Below, one piece after another: positions 53,501-60,891 of a DNA stretch of 64,000 nucleotides (the first letter of the stretch is position 1; each line of letters opens with the position of its first letter). Position numbers and translations under genes: made by a program. The DNA is taken from the NCBI GenBank assembly GCA_035384565.1, contig DAOOIT010000016.1, forward strand, positions 1 through 64,000, written 5' to 3'. Under the pieces are notes generated by a model, which saw nothing but the letters and a program-made list of their open reading frames with translations, did not search any database and had not been told where the DNA came from. Origin of the DNA: Planctomycetota bacterium. Its GTDB lineage: Bacteria > Planctomycetota > PUPC01 > DSUN01.

Positions 53501-55765
53501 TCACTCGCCCTGTATCTTGCGCAGCACCTCGACGAGACGGACGACCTTGCCCTCCTGGTGGGCGATGCCGGCCGCCACGCGGTCGCCTGCGCGCACGGTG
53601 CCCAGGGCCTCCGCGAGAGCGGGGGGCAGCCCGTCGCGGTTCACCGACACGGTGAGCAGCTTGCCGGCGAGGCCCTCGGGATTCCTGGCGGTGTTGGACT
53701 GCCAGACTCTCGTGACCTTGTCGGCGCGGAGGACCAGGACGCCTTCGCCCTTGCCGACCACCACGCCCTCGATCATCCCGCGGAAGCCTGCCACGTCGTC
53801 GGCCGTGGCCGGGCCGGCGGCTTCGGTGCGGGTTTCGGGCTTCGGCTCGTCGCGGCGCTCGCCGTCGCGGGCGACCTTCTTCTCGCGCCAGAACGCCTCG
53901 TCGTCGCCGTCGCGTCGCACGGGCTTCTCGCGGCGTTCGCCCTCGCCGTCGGGCGCGACCTTCTTCTCACGTCTCTCGCCGTCGCCCTCGGGGGCGGTCT
54001 TCTTCTCGCGCCAGCCGCCGTCGCCCTCGCCTTCGGTGCGAACCTTTTTCTCGCGCCAGCCGCCTTCGCCCTCGCCCGAGCGCTTGTCGCGCTTGGGCTG
54101 ATCGGGCGCGTCGAGCACGCGGTACCTCTTCACCACGAGGCCCGGCTCGATGCCGTCCTCGCCCGGCGTCGCCTCGCCCACGAGGCGCACGCGGCGGCCG
54201 TTCGCCTCGTCCACCAGCTTCGCGCCGTCGGCCTCCTTGAGGATGCGGTAGACGGTGACCTTCTCGCGCACGCCCTCGTCGGTCTCCTTGCGTTCGACGA
54301 CTTTGAGGATGCCGGCGCAGTCGCGGTCGGGCGTGGCCTTCACCCAGCCCTCGAGTTCGCGCAGCCGACCGCTCTCGGCCTCGACCTTCTTGACGCGGGC
54401 GTGGCCTTCGCCTTCGCTCTCGCGGACGGGTTCGACCTTCTTGACGCGCGCATGGCCTTCGCCCTCGCCCTCGCCCTCCGGCGCGATCCTCTTCTCACGA
54501 TGGTGGCCTTCGCCCTCGCCTTCGCGGACGGGTTCGACCTTCTTGACGCGCGCATGGCCTTCGCCTTCGCCCTCGCCCTCGCCCTCGGAGCGAGCCGGCT
54601 TGTCGCGCTCGCCCTCGCCGCCTTCGGTTTCGGCCTTGCGAAGGAGCTCCATTACGGAGAGGCGGAAGCCCTGGATGTCGAATGCCTCGACGATGATCTG
54701 GTCGCCCTGTCGGAGCGACTTGAGGGTTTCGAGGTGCTTCTCGAGCATGCGGTTCTCGGGCACGACGACCTCGATCGTCTTGCCAACGGCCTGTTCGGGG
54801 TGTCGGGCCGTGCTCTGGGGCCAGGTGGCGGCCACTTTGTCAATCTTCAGCAGGAACTCGCGTGTGACCTTGCTGGTGATGGTGCCGACGAGGATGCCCT
54901 TGAAGCCTTTGAGTTCGGGGGGCAGGGTCGGGCGCTCGGCGTCGCCGCCGGCGAACACCTGGCTCATGCCGGGGCCCAGCACCGCCACGTCGCCGAAGTG
55001 GCAGGCCACCATCCCCGTCACCACCATCACCGTCACCACGGCCGACTTCTTCAGCGTCCCCATGTCGCGTTCTCCTTTCTGCGATTCGGGGTATTCGACG
55101 CTGGTGAGAAACTCGGTGCCTTTGACCTCGATGGAGCCGATGGGCGTGAGGAGCGTGAAGCGCCCCCTGCCCGGGTCAATGCGGGAGATGGCGCGGCCGC
55201 GCTGGAGCTCGATGGCCTCGTGGCGCGGCTGGCCGCGCACGACGGCCTGGGCGTTGGGGTCGAGGGCCACGCGGCAGTAGCCGCCGAGGGCGAGTTCGGC
55301 GCCGCCGGCTTCGGCGACGATGCGCTGGCCCCGCGAGAGCGCGGCGGAGCCGGTGCGGAGGGTGTCACCGTCGCCGAGGCGGAATGCGCCCGTGGCGATG
55401 AGCGAGTGTGCGCGCCCGCGGCTCGCCTGCCAGACGCCGTGGGCGGCATAGAGCGCGCCGAGGAGGACGGCGGCGGCCGCGGCCCAGCGCAGCCCTCGGC
55501 CTCGGCGGGCCGGGCGGCGCTGGATGGCGTGGGCTTTGGCGCGCAGGGTGGCCTTGGCGAGGAGACGCTCGCGGCTGTGGGCCAGGGCGTCGGCCTGGCG
55601 GCCTGCCAGGCGCTGGCGGAGCTGGCCCTCGAAGCACACGGCGGCCGCGGCCTCCTGGCGCCGGGCCGGGTCGGCGAGGGCGGCGGCCAGGGCGCGGGCT
55701 TCGGCCTCCGAGAGCGGCTCGCCCTCCAGCGCGCGGTCGAGGAGATCGTGCCAGTGGCTGCTCAT
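53501..55765 (-). CDS. FecR-like transmembrane protein with duplicated domain and charged repeats
   Basis: The start overlaps the sigma factor stop (ATGA). Of 754 residues, the first ~90 are a helical, sigma-contacting zinc-free anti-sigma-like part. A membrane span (GLRWAAAAAVLLGALYAAHG) and a FecR sandwich (SAALSRGQRIVAEAGGAELA, LLTPIGSIEVKGTEFLTSVE, MGTLKKSAVVTVMVVTGMVA) follow. Then comes a domain at ~288-383 (FKGILVGTITSKV to VMELLRKAE), low-complexity GEGEGEGH/RVKKVEP/REKK repeats, a middle OB-like domain, and a second copy of the first domain at ~660-754 (FRGMIEGVVVGKG to LVEVLRKIQG). FecR relatives transmit envelope signals to ECF sigma factors. It is co-transcribed with its sigma factor. 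Confidence 0.78.
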   Translation of the reverse strand: MSSHWHDLLDRALEGEPLSEAEARALAAALADPARRQEAAAAVCFEGQLRQRLAGRQADALAHSRERLLAKATLRAKAHAIQRRPARRGRGLRWAAAAAVLLGALYAAHGVWQASRGRAHSLIATGAFRLGDGDTLRTGSAALSRGQRIVAEAGGAELALGGYCRVALDPNAQAVVRGQPRHEAIELQRGRAISRIDPGRGRFTLLTPIGSIEVKGTEFLTSVEYPESQKGERDMGTLKKSAVVTVMVVTGMVACHFGDVAVLGPGMSQVFAGGDAERPTLPPELKGFKGILVGTITSKVTREFLLKIDKVAATWPQSTARHPEQAVGKTIEVVVPENRMLEKHLETLKSLRQGDQIIVEAFDIQGFRLSVMELLRKAETEGGEGERDKPARSEGEGEGEGEGHARVKKVEPVREGEGEGHHREKRIAPEGEGEGEGHARVKKVEPVRESEGEGHARVKKVEAESGRLRELEGWVKATPDRDCAGILKVVERKETDEGVREKVTVYRILKEADGAKLVDEANGRRVRLVGEATPGEDGIEPGLVVKRYRVLDAPDQPKRDKRSGEGEGGWREKKVRTEGEGDGGWREKKTAPEGDGERREKKVAPDGEGERREKPVRRDGDDEAFWREKKVARDGERRDEPKPETRTEAAGPATADDVAGFRGMIEGVVVGKGEGVLVLRADKVTRVWQSNTARNPEGLAGKLLTVSVNRDGLPPALAEALGTVRAGDRVAAGIAHQEGKVVRLVEVLRKIQGE

Positions 55766-56256
55766 GGCGCCAGTTCCCCGGCCAGTTGGCCCTCGACGCA
55801 TCGCTTGAGGGCTTGGCGGATGCGGAAGAGCTGGACCCGTACGGTGGCGGCGTTCCGGGAGAGCTGCTCGGCGATCTGGGTGACCCGCAGGCCGTGCTCG
55901 TAGCGGCGGGCCACGAGGTCGCGGTCCTCGGGCGATAGGGTGCCGAGGCAGTGGTCGAGGGCGGCGTGAAGCTCGCGGCTGGCGGCGCGCGAGAGTGCGT
56001 CGTCGGCCTCCTCGGCCAGGAGAGCGAGGCGGTCGGCGGCGTCCTGCGTCAGCTTCTGATGCTCGCGCCACCAGGTCTTCACCAGGTTACGCACGGTGCC
56101 GCGGAGCCAGGCGCCGGGGTCGCCGGTGAACTCGCGCCCCTCTTCCAGGCGGTCGAAGGCGATGAGGAATGCCTCGTGCACGATGTCCTCGGCCTCGGGG
56201 GCGCCGCGGGTGAGGAAGCGCGCGTAGCGCCACGCGCCTTCGTAGTGGCGGTCCAC
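55762..56256 (-). CDS. ECF-type RNA polymerase sigma factor (planctomycete FecR-linked)
   Basis: The protein has 164 residues from the GTG at 56256. Region 2 is DRHYEGAWRYARFLTRGAPE, then AEDIVHEAFLIAFDRLEEG with WLRGTVRNLVKTWWRE. Region 4 is LGTLSPEDRDLVARRYEHGL, then VTQIAEQLSRNAATVRVQLF, a helix-turn-helix. It recruits polymerase to target promoters under control of the FecR-like partner, whose start overlaps its stop. The GTG lacks a ribosome site and cuts off the first conserved helix; an ATC at 56289 has AGGAG 7 nt upstream and would add 11 residues. Confidence 0.88.
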   Translation of the reverse strand: MDRHYEGAWRYARFLTRGAPEAEDIVHEAFLIAFDRLEEGREFTGDPGAWLRGTVRNLVKTWWREHQKLTQDAADRLALLAEEADDALSRAASRELHAALDHCLGTLSPEDRDLVARRYEHGLRVTQIAEQLSRNAATVRVQLFRIRQALKRCVEGQLAGELAP

Positions 56257-56321
56257 CAGGGCTTCGAAGCGGTGGCGCAGGCGGCTGATGGCGAGTCTCC
56301 TGGTATGTGCGGCCAGCTTCC

Positions 56322-56350
56322 TTCATAGGGTACTGTGGCGCGGGAATCAA
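56322..56350 (-). promoter_or_regulatory. Promoter of the sigma/FecR operon
   Basis: TTGATT (56345-56350, minus strand) and TATGAA (56322-56327) are 17 bp apart. The short leader holds AGGAG (56297-56301) placed for the ATC codon at 56289. Confidence 0.6.
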
Positions 56351-56403
56351 ATGTTTCACGGTTCTCCGCCTGCGGCGCCGGCATGTTGCTGCTTGGCAAC
56401 ATG

Positions 56404-56524
56404 CCACCCATACTTGCTCATTCCTGTGAGGGTGGAATTGAGCAAGTATGGGTGGAACGCCCCCGGAGGCCGCCGGATCGCCAAAGCGCCATACTTGCTC
56501 ACCTGGGGGGATGAGCAAGTATGG
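56404..56524. repeat. Paired-hairpin repeat, copy 3
   Basis: CCACCCATACTTGCTCA (56404-56420) and TGAGCAAGTATGGGTGG (56439-56455) form a perfect 17-bp stem with an 18-nt loop. CCATACTTGCTCA (56489-56501) and TGAGCAAGTATGG (56512-56524) form a second stem. Between them lies CCGGATCGCC, the complement of GGCGATCCGG in copy 1. Confidence 0.85.
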
Positions 56525-56532
56525 GGGACGGG

Positions 56533-56595
56533 GTGTCTGATTTGTCGGACTCGTTGGACGTGTCGGACTGGTCGGACGCATCGGACTTGTCGGGT
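56533..56595. repeat. Nine-bp tandem array (TCGGAC core)
   Basis: About seven consecutive 9-bp units, each ending TCGGAC or a near variant (TTGTCGGAC, TCGTTGGAC, GTGTCGGAC, TGGTCGGAC, GCATCGGAC). On the other strand every unit would read Ser-Asp-X, but no gene spans it. The region 56290-56712 otherwise holds only the sigma promoter, hairpin copy 3 and this array. Confidence 0.75.
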
Positions 56596-56712
56596 TCGCC
56601 GGCTTCGGGGGCTAATTGGCCTTGCACGAGATGGGCGGGCTGACATGAATAGAGTCGCTGCCCCGCACGAGGGCGGAGAGACCGAGGGTGAAGGGGAGAA
56701 GGAGGAGTGGCG

Positions 56713-57978
56713 ATGAAGCAACGGGTTCTTTCGCGCCGCGGCTGGCTGGCGCGGGCCGGGGCGGGCGCGGCAGCCTTGGCCGTGGTGAACCGCTCCGCCC
56801 TCGGCGGCGAGGGGCGCCGGGCGCCCAGCGATGTGCTCACCCGCGCCACCATCGGCATCGGCGGCGCGCTGGCGGGCACCGTGCGCCCCAACGAGCCGGG
56901 GAAGCCCCCCTTCATGCTCGCGGTGTGCGATGTGAATGAGTCTCGCTTGCAGGCAGCACTCAACAAGGCGGGCTCGCCGTGCGAGGGCTATGTGGACTTC
57001 CGCCGGGTGCTGGACCGCCAGGATATTGACGTGGTCTACATCGGCACGCCGCCGCACTGGCACGCGCTGATCTCGATCATGGCGATGCAGGCGGGGAAGG
57101 ACGTGTTGTGCGAGAAGCCGATGACGCGGTTCATCGCGGAGGGCCGGGCCGTGGCGGAGACGGCCCGCCGCTACGGCCGGCTCTTCCAGATCGGCACCTA
57201 CGGGCGCTTCGGCGTCGGGGGCAACGACCGCACCTACAAGGTCATGGCCAGCGGCGCGATCAAGGAGAACGGCCCGGTCGTGCGCTTCACGCGCCCCCAG
57301 TACGACTGGAAGGTGAAGATGTGGAGCGGCCGCACGCATCTCGAGCCGCAGCCCGTGCCGAAGGGGTTCCACTACGACCTGTGGCTCGGCCCCTCCCCTT
57401 CCAAGCCCTACCACCCGCACCGCGTGCACGGGAGCTTCCGCGGCTACTGGGACTACGATGGCGGCGGCCTGGCCGACATGGGCGAGCACTACCTCGACGG
57501 GCCGCAGTGTCGCTACGCGAAGGACCACACCAGCCCGGTCGAGATCGAGGCTTCGGCCCCCCGGCCCCAGCACGACGAGGCCGTGCAGATGTGGGGCTGG
57601 GTGACGCTGAAGTACGCCGACGGCACCACGTTCATCCTCGAGAGCGGCGAGTGGGGCGAGCCGTGCCCGCTCCAGGAGCGCGGCTTGCCGCCGCTGACAG
57701 ACGAGCAGGAGAAGCTGGTGGCCGCCGTGCCTGACATGCCGCGCAAGTACGGCGCCGGCGAGGGCAGCTTCGAGGAGGCCGTGCGCCTGCGCGTCCAGTG
57801 CGCGGGCAACGCCGACGTGTCGCACCGCTGCGCCACCCTGCTGCACCTGGCCAACATCGCCATCCGCCTCGGACGCAAGCTGCGCTACGACCCCGACAAG
57901 GAGCAGTTCATCGGCGACGACGAGGCGAACCGCCTGGTGAACGTGCCCATGAGGGCGCCGTGGCATTTGCCTGTGTGA
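56713..57978 (+). CDS. Tat-exported Gfo/Idh/MocA family oxidoreductase
   Basis: The ATG at 56713 follows GGAGGA. The 421-residue protein starts with a twin-arginine signal (LSRRGWLARAGAGAAALAVV). The Rossmann fold appears as ATIGIGGALAGT and FMLAVCDVNESRLQAALN. The family motifs VVYIGTPPHWHALISIMAMQ and DVLCEKPMTRFIAEGRAV carry the EKP lysine, and GGGLADMGEHYLDGPQCRYA the catalytic histidine region. These enzymes oxidise or isomerise sugars and polyols with a tightly bound NAD(P), and planctomycetes export many copies. It is monocistronic; the substrate is unknown. Confidence 0.88.
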   Translation: MKQRVLSRRGWLARAGAGAAALAVVNRSALGGEGRRAPSDVLTRATIGIGGALAGTVRPNEPGKPPFMLAVCDVNESRLQAALNKAGSPCEGYVDFRRVLDRQDIDVVYIGTPPHWHALISIMAMQAGKDVLCEKPMTRFIAEGRAVAETARRYGRLFQIGTYGRFGVGGNDRTYKVMASGAIKENGPVVRFTRPQYDWKVKMWSGRTHLEPQPVPKGFHYDLWLGPSPSKPYHPHRVHGSFRGYWDYDGGGLADMGEHYLDGPQCRYAKDHTSPVEIEASAPRPQHDEAVQMWGWVTLKYADGTTFILESGEWGEPCPLQERGLPPLTDEQEKLVAAVPDMPRKYGAGEGSFEEAVRLRVQCAGNADVSHRCATLLHLANIAIRLGRKLRYDPDKEQFIGDDEANRLVNVPMRAPWHLPV

Positions 57979-58002
57979 GGTGAGCGGCCGAGGCAGGTCT
58001 TA

Positions 58003-58148
58003 CTACTCCGGCCGCCAACCAGTTTGCAGTGGCCGGGATCACGCTGCGTCGGCCAGGGCATCAAATGTTCCGCTTGCGGTGGTTTTCGACAAGCGAGACG
58101 CTTGTCGCAACGCGGAAGAATGCGAACTGATTCGCGGCCGTGGCAGTA
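58003..58148. repeat. Inverted-repeat element B, copy 2 (opposite orientation)
   Basis: It starts CTACTCCGGC and ends GGCCGTGGCAGTA. Read on the minus strand it matches 17693-17851 along most of its length, including ACAAGCGTCTCGCTTG and CGAAAACCA. The hairpin GACAAGCGAGACGCTTGTC lies inside. One copy differs internally by a short deletion. Confidence 0.75.
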
Positions 58149-58183
58149 TCTGTCCCCATCGGTGCCATCGGTCCTATAGAACA

Positions 58184-58210
58184 GATAGGACGGATAGGGC
58201 CGATAGGACG
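58184..58210. repeat. Three 9-bp tandem units before the HEAT gene
   Basis: GATAGGACG, GATAGGGCC and GATAGGACG follow each other exactly, 20 nt before the start codon of the next gene and just before its ribosome site. Confidence 0.7.
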
Positions 58211-58229
58211 CCAGAGAGGAGAGAAAGCA

Positions 58230-60854
58230 ATGGTCGTCAGCCGCACGGGCGTCGTGTTGGGAGCACTCGTCTTCGGGCTGGGCCTTGCGGGCCTGGCCTC
58301 CGCCGCTGAGCCGCCCCAGGGCGTTGCCGCCCTCGTGGAGAAGCTGCCCTGCGACAAGCCGGAGGAGGCACAGGCCATCCTCCAGGAGATCCTCAAGGGG
58401 GCGCCCGACAGCCTCGTGGAGCTGACGAAGATGCTCAAGGCGCCCGGCCCGGACGACGACAGCAAGGCCCGCTTCGCCCTCCACGGCCTGGCGACCTGGG
58501 TGCAGCGCGCCGACGCGGAGGCCGAACGCGAGCTCTTCGCGGAGACCGTCGCGAAGCAGCTCGACGCCGACCTGGCGCCCGCGGTCAAGGGCTTCCTCAT
58601 CCGCCAGCTCCAGCTCGCGGGCAAAGCCGAGTCCATCGCGCCGCTCGGCAAGTTCCTCACCGACGCGGAGCTGGGCGAGTACGCCGCCCAGGCCCTTCTG
58701 GCGATGAACGACAAGGCGGTCGTCCCGGTCTTCCAGGAGGCGCTGCCCAAGGCGACCGGCCCATGCCGCGTGGCCATCCTCCAGGCCCTCGGCGTGCTGC
58801 GCGCCGCGAAGGGCAACAGCATCGCCCTCAACGCCTTGGGCGACAAGGACCGCGAGACGCGTCTCGTGGCGGCGTTCGCTCTGGCGAACTCCGCTGACCC
58901 CTCGGCCGTGGCGCCGCTGCTCAAGGGCGCGGAGGCCGAGGAGCAGTACGAACGCAGCCAGATGACCGACGCAGCACTTCTCCTCGCCCGCCGCCTGGGC
59001 GAGACGGGCGAGAAGGCGGCCGGGGCGAAGCTGGCACGCCAGCTCCTCGCGGGCAAGGCCAGCGGCATCCACGTCCGCTGCGCGGCCCTCGTCGCCCTGG
59101 CGGCCGCGGCCGGCGAAGAGGCGATGGATGAGGTGCTGGCCGCGATGGGCAGCGAGGACCTGGACATCCGGGCCAGCGGCATCTCCGCCGCCATCGCCAT
59201 GCCCGGCGAGAAGGCCACCCAGCGCTGGGTCGGCCAGCTCAAGGCCGCCAAGCCGGCGGCCAAGGTCGCCATCCTCGACCTGTTGGCCAAGCGCGGCGAC
59301 CCGGCCGCGTGCCCGGCCGTCATCGAGGCGATGGGCGACGCCGACGAGGCGGTGCGCCTGGCCGCCATCCGCGCCGCCGCCACCGCCGGCACCGAGGCTG
59401 CCGTGCCGCCTCTGGCTGCGAAACTCGCGGGCGAGAGCGCCGCCGAGCGCTCCGCCGCGCAGGGCAGCCTCCTCCGCCTTCCCGGGGAAGCCGCCACCGC
59501 GGCCCTCGTGAAGCAGCTCGAGGCCGCCGCGCCCGACGCCAAGGCCCCGCTCTTCGACATCCTGGCCGGCCGCAAGGGCCGCGAGCACCTGAAGACCATC
59601 CTGGGCTACACGGCCGACGCGAATCCCAAGATCGCCGCCGCCGCCGTCGCCGCCCTCGGCAAGCTGGCAGACGAGAGCGACCTGCCGGCCCTCGGCAAGC
59701 TCCTCCTGGAGGCGAAGGACGACGCCGTGCGCTCCGCCGCCGAACGCGGCCTCGCCTCCGCCTGCTCCCGCTTGGCCGACAAGGAGAAGGCCACGGTCGC
59801 CGTCGCCGCCGCACTCAAGGACACCCAGGGCGCCGCCCGCGCCGCCCTCCTGCGCGTCCTGGGCGGCCTCGGCACCCAGGGCGCCTGCGAGACCCTCCGC
59901 GCCAGCCTGAACGACCCCAGCGCCGACGTGAAGAACGCCGCGATCCGGGCACTGGCCGACTGGCGCGACGACGCCCCGGCGGCCGACCTCCTCCAGGTCG
60001 CGAAGACCGCCACGGATGACGTCCACCACGTCCTCGCCCTGCGCGGCTACGTGCGCCTGATCGCCGTGCGCAAGGACCGGCCGGCCGACGAGCGCCTGAA
60101 GATGTGCCAGGAGGCCATGGCCGCTGCAAAACGCGATGACGAGCGGCGCGCCGTCCTCTCCGCCGTCGGCGACATTCCCACCGCCGAAGCGCTGACGATG
60201 GCGGAGGCCAGCCTCGGCAATGCCGCCCTCAAGAACGAGGCGGCCATTGCCGCCATCAAGATCGCGCGTGCCCTCAGCGGCGCCGACCGCGACGCCGCCA
60301 GGCAGGCCATCGGCAAGGCCGCCGCCGCGAGTGACAACCCCGAAGTCCAGAAGCAGGCCAAGGAGGCCGTCGCTTTCCTCGAACGCAACGAGGGCTTCAT
60401 CACCGCCTGGCTCGCCAGCGGCCCCTACAAGGGCGCCAAGACCGCCACCGTCCATGAGCCCGAGAAGCCCGAGGCCAAGGACGTGAAGTGGAAGCTCGTG
60501 GCCGCCACGGGCGACCAGCCGGGCTTCGTGGACCTCAACAAGGAGCTGGGCGCGCCCGGCGATTGCGCCGGCTACCTCAAGTGCCAGGTCTACTCGCCCA
60601 AGGAACAGCCCGCCGTCATCGAAAGCGGCAGCGACGACGGCATGAAAATCTGGCTCAACGGCGCCGTGGTCATGGACAAGGACGTGCCGCGCTCCTTCAA
60701 GCTCAACGAGGACCAGACCAAGGTCACCCTCAAGGAGGGCTGGAACCAGTTGCTCATCAAAGTCGTCAACGGCGGGGGCGGCTGGGAGGCCGCGGTGCGG
60801 CTGCGCGCGCCTGACGGCGGGGCGCTGCCCGGCCTCAAGCTCAAGGCGGAGTGA
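58230..60854 (+). CDS. Secreted HEAT-repeat protein with C-terminal beta-sandwich
   Basis: The ATG at 58230 has AGGAG 8-9 nt upstream and opens a signal peptide (GVVLGALVFGLGLAGLASA). Of 874 residues, about 40-740 are a long row of HEAT repeats (for example GDKDRETRLVAAFALANSAD, GDADEAVRLAAIRAAATAG, NDPSADVKNAAIRALADW). The last ~130 form a PA14- or jelly-roll-like domain (CQVYSPKEQPAVIESGSDDG, MKIWLNGAVVMDKDVPRSFK, EGWNQLLIKVVNGGGGWEAA). It is a probable surface scaffold; the terminal domain may bind sugar. The lyase gene follows 37 nt later on the same strand. Confidence 0.82.
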   Translation: MVVSRTGVVLGALVFGLGLAGLASAAEPPQGVAALVEKLPCDKPEEAQAILQEILKGAPDSLVELTKMLKAPGPDDDSKARFALHGLATWVQRADAEAERELFAETVAKQLDADLAPAVKGFLIRQLQLAGKAESIAPLGKFLTDAELGEYAAQALLAMNDKAVVPVFQEALPKATGPCRVAILQALGVLRAAKGNSIALNALGDKDRETRLVAAFALANSADPSAVAPLLKGAEAEEQYERSQMTDAALLLARRLGETGEKAAGAKLARQLLAGKASGIHVRCAALVALAAAAGEEAMDEVLAAMGSEDLDIRASGISAAIAMPGEKATQRWVGQLKAAKPAAKVAILDLLAKRGDPAACPAVIEAMGDADEAVRLAAIRAAATAGTEAAVPPLAAKLAGESAAERSAAQGSLLRLPGEAATAALVKQLEAAAPDAKAPLFDILAGRKGREHLKTILGYTADANPKIAAAAVAALGKLADESDLPALGKLLLEAKDDAVRSAAERGLASACSRLADKEKATVAVAAALKDTQGAARAALLRVLGGLGTQGACETLRASLNDPSADVKNAAIRALADWRDDAPAADLLQVAKTATDDVHHVLALRGYVRLIAVRKDRPADERLKMCQEAMAAAKRDDERRAVLSAVGDIPTAEALTMAEASLGNAALKNEAAIAAIKIARALSGADRDAARQAIGKAAAASDNPEVQKQAKEAVAFLERNEGFITAWLASGPYKGAKTATVHEPEKPEAKDVKWKLVAATGDQPGFVDLNKELGAPGDCAGYLKCQVYSPKEQPAVIESGSDDGMKIWLNGAVVMDKDVPRSFKLNEDQTKVTLKEGWNQLLIKVVNGGGGWEAAVRLRAPDGGALPGLKLKAE

Positions 60855-60891
60855 GCTGCCGGGCCGCGGCCCGCGATGAAGGGAGCCGACC

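Noticed and set aside
53501..55063. A separate gene starting at the ATG at 55063 (MGTLKKSAVV), which has a good AGGAG upstream
   Set aside because: The upstream FecR sandwich would lose its last strands. MGTLKKSAVVTVMVVTG matches the final strand region of planctomycete FecR domains, so one continuous protein is more likely. An internal start cannot be fully excluded.
60861..60880. GC palindrome between the HEAT and lyase genes as a terminator
   Set aside because: It has no loop or T-run, and the lyase gene follows only 37 nt after the HEAT gene with its own ribosome site, so co-transcription is more plausible.
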